A stretch of DNA of 64,000 nucleotides, taken from Tetrapyrgos nigripes. Its lineage: Eukaryota > Basidiomycota > Agaricomycetes > Agaricales > Campanellaceae. Location: the NCBI GenBank assembly GCA_013368315.1, contig JAACJM010000046.1, positions 248,001 through 312,000 of the forward strand, read 5' to 3'. The position numbers were made by a program, and so were the translations under genes. Below the pieces are notes generated by a model. It was not told where the DNA came from. It was given only the letters and a program-made list of their open reading frames with translations, and did no database searches. Below, piece after piece: positions 46,581 through 56,164 of this stretch. Every line of letters starts with the position of its first letter. The stretch's first letter is position 1.

Positions 46581-46626
46581 GTGTCCGCAACCCTTCAAGG
46601 TGTCCGCAAGGGGTGTCCGCAAATTT

Positions 46627-47119
46627 ACCAGTACCGCTCCCTTCGTCGTGCTGCGAGTACTTGCCCCCGTTTTTTGCCACTATCAATAGAAAGCTACACT
46701 AATATCCTATCTGCAGTTGACCTGTACAAAGGACGCAACACTCGTCTAAGCATTAGATACAACTTACTAGAACATAGACAGGAGCTCGGAATGACGTCGA
46801 CGTCGGGGAGTCGGACATGGAAATGATTGACCAATGAGATTGTCAGGAATTGTCACGTCTATCACTGCGAGGGTCCGTCGATTTACATGGAGTTACGGCT
46901 GGGAGAAGACGCCTCTTTTCCAGCGTGGGTTCTTTTTTTTTTCTACTCAAAGTCATCTAACATGGTTTGACAGCGGGCTCCTCCTCTCCAATCAACTTTC
47001 CCAGTTCCTCTCCAGCCAAAACTCAGGTGATAGTGGTGGACGCGTCAATTTTACGGGGTCGTCTCTATCTCTATCTTCATCTCTATAACGCTCTTTACCC
47101 TTTCCAGAAGCCCAGCCCC
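46627..47119. other. Mixed non-coding sequence with F-box 5'-flank piece
   Basis: 46786..46862 is a third copy of the 77-bp piece at about 22286..22366. The remainder holds no recognised gene, though its last part may be 5' sequence of the MCM4 fragment. Confidence 0.5.
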
Positions 47120-48012
47120 AAACTTAATACCCACACCCAAAAACCGCCGTGGTGATATCCACCCTTCGCTCGTCTCGACCCCTCGTCCGTCGTCAGACCC
47201 ACAAACTGCGTACATTGCGTACCCCTGTCTCCGACGCCTTGGCTTCAGACGGTGCACTCCTCGATATCCCCGCTTCCTCTGGTCCTGCTGGGAATAGTGC
47301 CGATGCCGGACCACTCTCAGCAGCTGAAAAACTCGTATCCAGTTCTGGCCTCATCATCCGCACCACGCCCATCATTCATCCCCGATATCAAAGTTGCCTT
47401 CTTCCGCTGTCTCGTTTAATCTCATACCGTCCAGGTCAAAATTGAACGAGGAAAGATTGCAGAGCCGGGGAGGTGCCTGAGAGATATGGGGTTGGTGCAT
47501 AATCTGTGAGTGGGGTCGAAGCATTACTCTCCTTCTGTTCCGTTCTCTACTCTCTAAATGACCCAATGCTGATGCTGACACCTCCACCCCCCCAGATGCG
47601 GCGTATAGTACAAGAAACCCCAACCCTGTAACTTCGTATCCGACGGGCAAACGCCCCATACCAGTACCATATTCCTCTCTGTATACGACGAGCTAAAAAA
47701 GGGATATTACTTCAATTGTTTAGGGGGCGAATAAGAGTGCCTCTATGGGTGGTTGGGGGGGAAGGGGGGGGAGGACCGAGGTATAGAGGTGATGTGAATG
47801 TGTTGTTGGTTTAGGATCTGGGGATTTTACAGGTGGGTTTCCTTTACACGTCTTCAGTTTTTAGTCTTTCGTCCTTTTTTGTTTTGTTTATCTTCTCTAC
47901 ATAATCCATTTCTACCGAGCTGACACCAACCTTTTTCTCTTGTTCTTTTTTTCCCCGTTTCCCCAACTCTTACAGTGGTGCCCTAGTCCTAAGCGACGGC
48001 AGCGTATGCTGA
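47120..48012 (+). pseudogene. Fragment of the MCM4 replicative helicase gene
   Basis: In order on the plus strand I read RRGDIHPSL (about 47130, the usual MCM4 N-terminal element), GLIIRTTPII (about 47345), KVAFFRCL (about 47389), VQVKIERG with EPGRC, then after an intron-like gap QETP, DGQTPHT (about 47641) and VYDEL (about 47679). At about 47976, SGALVLSDGSVC corresponds to the strand just before the Walker B motif. These match the OB-fold/zinc region and part of the ATPase of MCM4. Frames shift several times (for example the zinc-finger tail is contracted to RCLRDMGLVHNL), the DELV/IDEFDKM parts are missing, and Walker A is absent, so this is a dead, internally deleted copy. The intact gene must lie elsewhere. 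Confidence 0.7.
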
Positions 48013-48122
48013 ACCCATCACCTATATTCCTTCGGATTTACAGATACATGGTAAACGCCTTGCGTTCGGACTGTCCGCGTGGTTACTTCCACCACAACTT
48101 GAAGTTCTGGTGGAAGTATGGA

Positions 48123-50069
48123 CATCAGGAAAAGCCTTATATACAACTTCATGCAATAACTGAATAAGTATGCTTTTTGTGTATGAGAGTGCATGAAAGT
48201 TCAAGAAATTGTATAATTTATACCTTACTTTGCATAAGTTTTGACATCTGTTGGATAACTATGCATTCACGGCAACTTTATGCATCCTGGTGCATACAGT
48301 ATGCTCAATTTTGTATCCATTCTTCCAGTTAGATCAAGGTTCTCTAAGTGTAACATGGCGGGTGTAGCATAAGTATATATACTAATTTAACTGGAATTCT
48401 CTGAATCTCTCCGCTAGTGCTGCCGCATCGGAAAGACACAAGATCGTCGACGTCACGTCGAAGGTCCCCACTTTCCAAATGCGGATGGAGGTACGAGGTG
48501 AGTTTTGAGGCCATCAAAACTCACGGTATGCCAAGGCAGTCGAGGCGAGCTCAGGGTCCAAGGCAACTCGACCTTGCGGCAGCACTAGGTAGAGCAAGGG
48601 ACACATCGGACAGTAAGTATCCCAGTAGACAAGTGACAAAAAAGGTCCAGTTGATGCGCGCGAGTCAGTTCTTTATTTGCCAAAGAAAAGTCTTCCGAAG
48701 TTCGGAATAGAGTAATTCAAACTCCGCTGAAGAACTATACAGTTGCTGTCAATACGCTTCTCAACAATGGTCACGAGACTATGTTGACTTGTTTCTCTGC
48801 ACTCGCCAAGACTCAGGGGGTTCTCTTCACATTCCCCATCTCTCAGCATGCCTTATATGCTAGTCAGCAGCTAGAGAAAACACTCACCGTTTTTATTCAA
48901 CAACTGAGACTTGTATGCAATCTCAGCGCTTGCAGTCATGCCTGTACCACCGAAAACTCAACCACCTCGACCACCAACTGCTAACCTTTTTCTCTAATCC
49001 ACCCAGTATTAACCGTGTTCTCGGTGAGTTCTTTACTTCCATCCACCGTCTTCCAGTCTCTCATTTTTTATGCTCAATCATACCTATTAATTGTTTCCAT
49101 TACCAGGATGTAAGATACACGCAAGATTCCTTTAGTACTCGTACGTCGTCATCCCTGTCCACCTCGTTCAAAGCTTAGACCATTTCTTTTTCAAGTTCCC
49201 CTCCATTGTAGTGTTTGGTTGCTACTATAGCACTGGTACGTTGGTACGTCGTCGCAGCCTGCCTACTTTCCTTGGATATTGACTCTGTCCTGCCAGGTTC
49301 CGCTCTGTTGTACTGTCCGGTCAAAGCTCCCAATTCAAATATGCTTGTGCTGTCTGCTCTGATCAGGTATGTCTTTGGATATTTTTGCGTATTGATGGTG
49401 ATTGATCGCTGTGTTTTTTTTTTTTTTTCATCAGCCTTTGGCTCGTGGCCGACGATGCCCAGGTATGCCCGCATCACTTGCTCTATTCTTTCCTTTAGTT
49501 AATGGTGCTCCAACAGGTTGTTGTTGTTGTGCTTTCCATATTGACGCTGACTGATCCCTGTCTTTTTTTTTTTTTCCATCAGGATTTGGCTCGTGGCCGA
49601 CGATGCCCAGGTAGGTCCGCATTACTTGCTCTATCCTTTCCTTTAGCTAATGGTGCTCCCTATAGGCTTCAGCAGAACAGTGTGTATAGGTTGTGGTTGT
49701 GTTGTGGTTGTGTCGTCGTCTTCTGTCATATGTATGGTATTGTCTTGTAGCCTGTGTTTGTTGTAGTTTGTCGTTCTTGTATTCCTTAGCTGCATCCAAT
49801 GACAAGTATTTCTGTTATAATTTGAATTGATTGTGCATAATTACTACAACAAGAAGCATGAGCAACGACAAACTCATACATTGTCCTGTATAGCTTATGC
49901 ATAATCATGCACAAGTTATGCATAATTATGCATAAGTTTCGCAACTCAAGAAAGGACTTGCATGAGGAGCATAAATTGACTAATTAAGCAATTTCATACA
50001 TTTTCAAGACGTCTTTTGCATATTTCATCCACTTTTTGCATGAATTTGTATATGAGGCTTTTCCTGATG
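48123..50069. mobile_element. Inverted-repeat element, family ATCAGGAAAAGCC, copy 2
   Basis: The ends are CATCAGGAAAAGCCTTATAT...CTTCATGCAATAA at 48123 and the inverted form closing CTTTTCCTGATG at 50069, as in 10420..12347. TTATGCATAA-type words are dense near both ends (48190-48320; 49850-49960). The 1,947-bp interior differs from copy 1 and has no transposase. Frames at 48417..48710 and 48781..48984 have protein-like composition but no known domain. No target duplication could be defined. Confidence 0.75.
49429..49660 (+). repeat. Tandem duplication of about 148 bp inside the element
   Basis: A block with CATCAG, a TTTGGCTCGTGGCCGACGAT core, CCCAGGTA, TTGCTCTAT and CCTTTAG is present at about 49429..49512 and 49577..49660, each preceded by a T10-13 run and each resembling acceptor-exon-donor. 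It could be a duplicated small exon. Confidence 0.75.
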
Positions 50070-51306
50070 GATAGATTTCCCACCTCCCGGTCGTTGGTGA
50101 GTGATACCGTAGCTATATGCTCACGTTTCGTTGTATCCTCACTCACTCCTCCACAGACTCCAGACTCCAGATTTCATTCAATATCCTGTATCTGAGCAGG
50201 CTCTGCTTACAAAGACCACTGCTTCCCAACCGAAACCTGACGAGGGACGGCTCCTCAAGTATGATGCCGACCAGTGACGACCTCAATACCGAACACGTTG
50301 AAGGACCTGAGGCACATGTGCGAGGACGGAAGAGACTGCTGAGTCCAGGAACCTTGTGAGGTGTAGTTGCCCGTTGGTCGTCTGTACGTTGGATGCTAGT
50401 GTCTAGACTTGGGGTTTTGTGTTGTATCATCGAGAGGAGGTGTCTTTCTAATTTTCCTTGGCTTTTCGTCTCTAAATCCTTAACCAGCAGCAAACAATAC
50501 AAACAATTCCCGACGCGCCCTCCCGACATCCTCTTTTCCTCGCTGGCACTGGTTCCCCTCGTGAGTGATTGCTGGATGAGCCGTTGGGTTGGGTTGAGTA
50601 CCCTGCATAGGGAGAGGACACCTCTTTAATCCTCACCGTCCTCATCGATGTCATCCAAATCACCGAAATCGCCCAAAGGGTTGTCTGTCGCCTTACCTCA
50701 CCTTTCTCCTCGAGACGATGGGGTTATCGCGTGTGTCGTCGCACCCGCCCTCTTCGTTATACAAGGCTATGATGCAAAGTCGACCTGGGGCGTTAAAGGA
50801 TCTGAATGGTGCTGTTGCGCCAACATCGACCCAAATCTATGGTTCATTGGAAAACGGCGATAAGATCAAGACGTCGTCAGAGAAGGAGAAGGAGAAGAAT
50901 AGTAATGCCACCGACGAAGGCGGTTGATAGGAGGAGTGCAAAATATTGGGCCAAAGGGTTTCTCCGGGTGCTAGAGATTGGGTGTAAAAGATCGGGAGTT
51001 TTTTTGGAAAGGTGGAGAGTGGTCTTCATGTGCCTTTCCTTCTTCCTGTCTGCTCCCTTCCCTCTTGTCCGTGTTCGTATTAATTGGCTTATGCTTGCGT
51101 CTACGATTCCACAACACAGGACGACATCGACAACCCCCTCGAAGCTCAATGGTTCTATGTACCAGAGAGACCAAGACCAAGAGCGAGCAACGTTGATCAA
51201 GAGTTTGATGTCTCAGCCTCAGGCTGCAAAGAGGCATGAGACGAAGAAGTATAAGCAGTATTATTATAGGTCGTTGGATAAGATTTCGAGGTGGGATGAC
51301 GACGAT
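50070..51306 (+). pseudogene. Unknown gene remnant cut by a transposon
   Basis: I recognise no family. A terminal frame reads MSQPQAAKRHETKKY then YKQYYYRSLDKISRWDDDD and meets the left end of the 4.86-kb element at 51307. Joining across the element (duplicated GAT) gives three more codons and a stop at 56168..56173, so the element sits just before the natural stop. Upstream exons are unclear: an acceptor CAACACAG at about 51118 is plausible, and frames at 50117..50359 and 50648..50927 are Ser/Lys-rich with no domain. The gene may be a fragment itself. Confidence 0.4.
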
Positions 51307-51329
51307 CTATGCTGGTCAAAGTGCACTTT

Positions 51330-51535
51330 TATTCAACCTGTAGAAATTCACAATTGACCTGTAGAAATTCAAAGGTTGACACCCGGATTATTTCATTCAA
51401 AGTCGACACCCGTATTTTATTCAAAGGTTGATACCCGTATTTATTCAAAGTCGACACCCGTAATTATTCAAAGTCGACACCCGTATTTTATTCAAAGGTT
51501 GATACCCGTATTTATTCAAAGTCAACACCCACATT
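51330..51535 (+). repeat. Left subterminal array of the 4.86-kb element
   Basis: ATTCAAAGTCGACACCCGTA/ATTCAAAGGTTGATACCCGTA-type units alternate about seven times, preceded by two GTAGAAATTCA words. Confidence 0.85.
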
Positions 51536-51695
51536 CATGTATATAGCTAGCTTAATCTAGTAAGGTAAGCCAAATTTAGTAGTTCTCACCGCGCACTCAA
51601 CCACTTCTATACACGCTTCTACCAGTCATGTGACCATAGGAAGTCACGAGTCACGTTGCAGCGTTGTTCGTTTACTGATACTCTCATCTTCAACC

Positions 51696-54189
51696 ATGCC
51701 TGAACAGCGAGAAGGCACTTGTATGGCACTACAAATCCGATCCGCCATTCAGGATAAAAATCTTGGACCTATTCTTGGTATCCATGTGGACCCAACTGCC
51801 TCTGAGCGCAAGAAAGCTCCCGGCGGCTCCTGTTCTGGCCCGAGGTGTTCCGTGTTACGCGTAGAAACCCTGTTCCACCGCCTATCTCTACACTCTCACT
51901 GTGAGGCCCAGAGGCAATCAGTGCAACTGCACGTGGTCTAGACATGGAGTTGGGACCTTTAAATCTCTATGTATGTGTTTTCCTTCTGCTTTACTTCCAT
52001 ACTAATGTATGATTACCAAATAGTTGGCATTTCTTACACATACCAACATACAGCTTTATACCCGGAAGCAATTCTTGCAATCTATTGTGAAGCTCCCAGT
52101 CAAGGTGAGTTATCATATAATTGAACACTGCTGGTCAACTCCAAAACAATCTAATTCTATCATTAGGTCCGCCGATTCAGTATCGGGCTTGCATTTGAAT
52201 TCCAGGACTACTTCTTGGCTTTTGTCATGCTTGACAATGTATTTCAGGTATGTTGCTAAATTTCACATTCCTTTGCTAGCATATTCACTTGCAGCAGCCT
52301 AACTGGTATTTACCAAGTGGCCCTATTCCTTTTGAGCTCTCCATCCCAGATCCAGTCCATATGTGGCTCACTTTTCTCAACCAAGTTACTCAAGCCATAA
52401 TGGCACGAGTGAACTCTCCATCTTGTCAAAGAGATCAAGTCTCAGCCATTCAGGTTGTGTGTGACATGAAGATCTTCCATGGCATTGGGATTTATGTTGG
52501 TCTTGAGACGTTTGCGATGGCTGGTACGCTACATCTTCATATTTGACAGCTGGTCTCCTCTTTTAATCAGACATTACAGGAATTTCACCCTTTCTCACTG
52601 AGGCTGAGGTTTTTGACTGTCCATCGCGTACAGCTCGTCTCTGCCTTGCATATTGGGAATTTGTTAATATGTCTTATTCTCCAGAGCTTTGGTAAGTCTC
52701 TCAGCACCATTACTTATCAATCCTCTCACTGTCATACCTGAATTACAGGGAGAAACTTCTACGACCTGCCATTCACGGAGGTGTGCTGGCTCCTACAGTC
52801 AAGCAGAGGAAGAAGTACGCTGATTGGCTAGTGGTATATGGGAAGGACCGCATTAAGTGTACCTTTTGGGAGGCTTCCCTGATTGATAAGTACATTGTAA
52901 ATTCTTCCAACAAATTGATGCTTTCAGTATCTGACTATGTCTTTCTTCATTCACCAGCACATCATTAATTCAATCCACCAAGATGGGAATCATGGAATTT
53001 TCCATGTACGAACTGGACATGAGGCTTCTCTTTTTGATGTCTTTGAGCCTGCTCGCATTCGAAAGTCACTCAAGCCAGACATCTTGTGTTTGGTAATCGC
53101 ATGTGGGTTCAGCTAGGCAGGTCTGTTCCCAGCGTTTTGGACCCCTTAACACACATGTTTCAATCTTGTGGTAAGTGTTTTTGACATTCATCACGAACTG
53201 TGTTCACTGAAGCCTGGTTATAGGTCTGGGTGATGGAGCACCTACTTATTTGTTGGAAGAGGTTTATACCTCTCTGTTTGATGATTCTCGTGCCTTCTTT
53301 CGGCCTACATACTCCTATCATGACCGCCATCAGATTTGGACCATGACTCCAGTCTTTCCACCAAATTCCTTTCCAACCTCAGAGGTGGCATTGTATGTTG
53401 TTCATAGCCATTACCATTGCACACTGACATAAACTATATTGCCAGGAACTGGGAGAATGAGTACTCAATGACCCTTCAAGAGGTACTCACAAAGCAAGCC
53501 AAACAAAATTCTTGATCTACATCAGATCAGTGTCACTGCTTATCTTCAGAATTGGGGGACAAACAGGAAAGAAAAGTGCTTGTTCCGTACGTGTTGCAAT
53601 TTTCACCATTGATGTCACTGTGTTTGCTGATCATATATGATGCTCAGCTGCTGGCCACCTTACTCCTCACGCTTTCGCATAGTCGAAGCTCATGAACGTG
53701 AATCCAAGCTTTTCAAGAATATAGTAAGCAAGAACACCACAGATGTAGCCATTGGACCACTTGAGTATTGTGGGAATGGGCGAATGGTAAAGGATAGTCA
53801 TGGAAAACTTATGTGAGTCAATTTTGACTTTTCCTGTCAATATTTTCCTGACTAGTTTCTACAGTCTCACTGTGTGCTGGTATGATCCTGGAAGCCTTTC
53901 AAAGGGGCTGGTCAGTCAAGAATACCGAGGATTATCTAGGTGTGTCCTTGGCTTGGACAAAATTGGTAAGAAGGGTTTCAAGATGAAGAAATCAATCAAA
54001 ACCAAGAATGAGTCAGTCATTCAAGGTATTCTGTCTGTTTCATATCCCATCGATGTTGTTTCTCCTTCGATCACCAGCCCTCCCTCCAAGAGACGGCGAC
54101 TTAGTGCAGACAAGCACCTTGCTTTGCACTCTGTAGATGATGACAAGCCCAGTCGTCAGCGCAAACAGCGAAATAGGCAGGGAATGTGA
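51696..54189 (+). pseudogene. Degenerate multi-exon gene inside the 4.86-kb element
   Basis: An ATG at 51696 starts MPEQREGTCMALQIRS. Later exon-like frames with good splice sites read FSIGLAFEFQDYFLAFVMLD (about 52169), QPNWYLPSGPIPFEL (about 52298), an ATPTVKQRKKYADWLVVYG block (about 52795), LLEEVYTSLFDDSRAFFRP (about 53247), and a terminal exon with GPLEYCGNGRMVKD, CWYDPGSLSKGL and two nuclear-localisation-like clusters (SPPSKRRRL and RQRKQRNR), stopping at 54189. Several frames do not join in phase, notably 52980-53160 and 53510-53760, so the copy is probably broken. I do not recognise the family; by position it should be the element's own gene. Confidence 0.5.
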
Positions 54190-54556
54190 TCTTATACATA
54201 AATATTTTGACTATGTAATGTTATTCTTTTGCAATTTTGTTGGTCAGTCTGGACAGGATAGGTTAAGCTAGCAGGACTCCAGGAGTGACACTATTGACCT
54301 AACTGACCGAATGGCCTGTGATTATTCCACCTGAAAGGGGTAAAACCTAAGGAAGAATCAGAAGAAATGGAAAAAAATAAGACTTACTGCCAAGCCTCAT
54401 GTACCACTAAGCTCTGTGAAGAACATCATGCCTGGGCCTGGTTGCAGACCTTAGAATGTGGGATCTGTAGAGTGAAAGAAGAAAGGAGATAGATAGGCTG
54501 GATTGCATCCAGATACATCATAGAGCTCCCACACAGCTGTGGCTCACTATGAACAA

Positions 54557-54900
54557 GACTGTGGCCTAGTTTCATTCTGGTGTACCACTAAGCTCAAAAA
54601 AAGTGATAAATATCAAATAAAGCATCATATGAAAATGATAATAATCAGGGTTTGACTGCCTGTTGAGGAATGAAAAAACAATGAGACATACAAAGGTGCA
54701 ATACAGGCTGTAAAAATGGTTCCCATGATCAGTGCAGACTGTGGTCTAATTTCATTCTGGTGTACCACTAAGCTCAAAAAAAGTGATAAATATCAAATAA
54801 ACCATCATATGAAAATAATAATAATCAGAGTTTGACTGCCTGTCGAGGAATGAAAAAGAACGAGACATACAAAGGTACAATAGACCGGTCCTCCGAATCC
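54557..54900 (+). repeat. Tandem duplication of 180 bp
   Basis: A block running GACTGTGGYCTARTTTCATTC...GGTGTACCACTAAGCTC...AAAAAGTGATAAATATC...GACATACAAAGGT begins at 54557 and again at 54737, about 93% alike by eye, directly upstream of the BTB-family fragment. Confidence 0.85.
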
Positions 54901-55558
54901 TCCCCATTTTACTGTTGATATGCTCATCAAACTATTGCATGCGTCATGCTGGTTCATTATGCCTGATTGCTCACGATGGGCTATTGACCAGCTCAAAGAG
55001 GCAGATCCACCGATCTCTCCCCTTGACAAAGTTGCTCTCAGTACTACCATGCCAGTTCTTGATGAAGATTGGCTTGTTCCTGCCTTACAGGCTTTGATTT
55101 GTGCAGGTCCAGAACAAATCTGTGGCGATGATATGTCCAGGTTAGGACGCAGAATAGTTGGGATCATTGGTGCTGCACATACCAGGATACTTCGTGAGCG
55201 TGCTAGGATTGCTCAGTCTATCCCCCCAGTAGCTCACAGTCTTGACTGCTCTGCTGGGCGGCATGAACGGCTTTGTGTGCCTTATTGGACAGAGTTATGG
55301 TGGAGTGTGATAGGCAGGAGATTGATTGATCCTGATGACCCCATTCCTCTCCACGAGATCCCTGATCTAGCAGAGCAAACACCATCCAGTGAACTTTGTC
55401 CTTCCTGCAAGTCTGCATATCTCCAGGCCTGGCGGGATGGTGGGGCCTTGAATGTTGAGGATCAGATCGTCACTTCTGCCACAGTATCCATCGTTGAGTT
55501 CATTCATTCTCTCCATATGTGTCCAGAGCAGTTTTCACCTACTACCACTTTTACCTAG
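54884..55558 (+). CDS. BTB-family protein, C-terminal part only
   Basis: From an acceptor (CAATAG, 54881..54883) an uninterrupted frame of 224 codons runs to the stop at 55556..55558; the first ATG is at 54920. It reads FTVDMLIKLLHASCWFIMPD with RWAIDQL, then DEDWLVPALQALI, then a helix ARIGMD-like block (here MSRLGRRIVGIIG), IPPVAHSLDCSAG..CVPYWTELWWSVIGRRLIDPD, and SSELCPSCKSAY. The order of armadillo-like helices, a Cys/His patch, a WW element, RxLxxPD and CxxC is that of the C-terminal half of fungal BTB/POZ proteins. The BTB core itself should lie just upstream and is absent; instead there is a tandem repeat. It is therefore cargo captured by the element, or an old gene truncated on capture. 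No stop or frameshift breaks it. Confidence 0.6.
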   Translation, partial: TGPPNPPHFTVDMLIKLLHASCWFIMPDCSRWAIDQLKEADPPISPLDKVALSTTMPVLDEDWLVPALQALICAGPEQICGDDMSRLGRRIVGIIGAAHTRILRERARIAQSIPPVAHSLDCSAGRHERLCVPYWTELWWSVIGRRLIDPDDPIPLHEIPDLAEQTPSSELCPSCKSAYLQAWRDGGALNVEDQIVTSATVSIVEFIHSLHMCPEQFSPTTTFT

Positions 55559-56024
55559 ATCCACATTTCCTTCCATTGCACACTCTTCACGCTCCTTTAT
55601 ACATACAAACCACTAATTAATACTTCACTCGTTTTTGTGTTCATATGTTTTCTTTCTCTAATAACATATGTTGCACTCTATATGGTGTGTTACTGATAAT
55701 GAGTTCTGGTATCATTGATTCTGATATGGCATGGATTTGATGACTTGGAGGCCTCATCGGCAGATCCACTTGAAGCACTAGATATCAAGTCTATTATAGC
55801 ATCTCTTCAGGGAATTATTTTTTGCACAATCTCTACATATTAGGCTTAAGTATAGACCTAAAAGTTAACGAATTTACTGACAGTAACATCCTTTCCAGAA
55901 GCTATAAATGTCTGGAGATCATGGAATGAGACGCATCTGACAAGAATGACATCATAGCCGAGACCACGTCAGCAGAACACGTCAGCAAATTAGATGAAAT
56001 CAAATGAATACAGGTCTCGATCTT

Positions 56025-56145
56025 TAATAAATACCGGGTGTCCACTCTGAATTTCTACGGGTGTCGTACCTATGAGTTTCTACGGGTGCATAGTAATTTC
56101 TACGGGTGTCGATTATGAATTTCTACGGGTGCATAATAAAAGTGC
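56025..56145 (-). repeat. Right subterminal array of the 4.86-kb element
   Basis: Four to five units of TTTCTACGGGTGTCG / TTTCTACGGGTGCAT occur. Inverted, they read ACCCGTAGAAATTC and so pair in sense with the left array. Confidence 0.85.
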
Positions 56146-56164
56146 ACTTTGGACAGCATAGGAT

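Larger units (their letters stand above)
38830..46620. mobile_element. Complete 7.8-kb DNA transposon (GCM-MULE type)
   Basis: The left end is GCGGACACCCCCTTGCGG, with GCGGACACC three times in 38830..38863. The right end carries the inverted form, GGTGTCCGC three times in 46580..46620, closing GGGGTGTCCGC. AAATTT flanks both sides (38824..38829 and 46621..46626). As it is palindromic, it may be target duplication or part of the ends. The end motif is also the unit of an 11-bp array inside the right end. The single large gene (38951..45326) encodes the transposase. The element looks structurally complete, but the gene has an in-frame stop. Confidence 0.82.
51307..56161. mobile_element. 4.86-kb DNA transposon carrying a BTB-family fragment
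   Basis: The left end CTATGCTGGTCAAAGTGCAC (51307) and the right end, whose inverse is CTATGCTGTCCAAAGTGCAC (closing at 56161), continue paired through CTTTTATT and GTAGAAATTC. GAT flanks both sides (51304..51306 and 56162..56164), a 3-bp target duplication as in CACTA-like elements. Subterminal arrays follow inside each end. It carries a degenerate gene (51696..54189) and a BTB-family C-terminal piece (54884..55558). No transposase core is recognised. Confidence 0.78.

Noticed and set aside
48115..50077. Target-site duplication for the ATCAGGAAAAGCC elements
   Set aside because: Flanks of neither copy (10420..12347 or 48123..50069) give a convincing direct repeat of 2-9 bp.
54920..55558. 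Start of an independent complete gene at the ATG 54920
   Set aside because: The protein begins in the middle of the BTB-family fold and coding sense extends upstream of that ATG to an acceptor, so it is a 5'-truncated piece.
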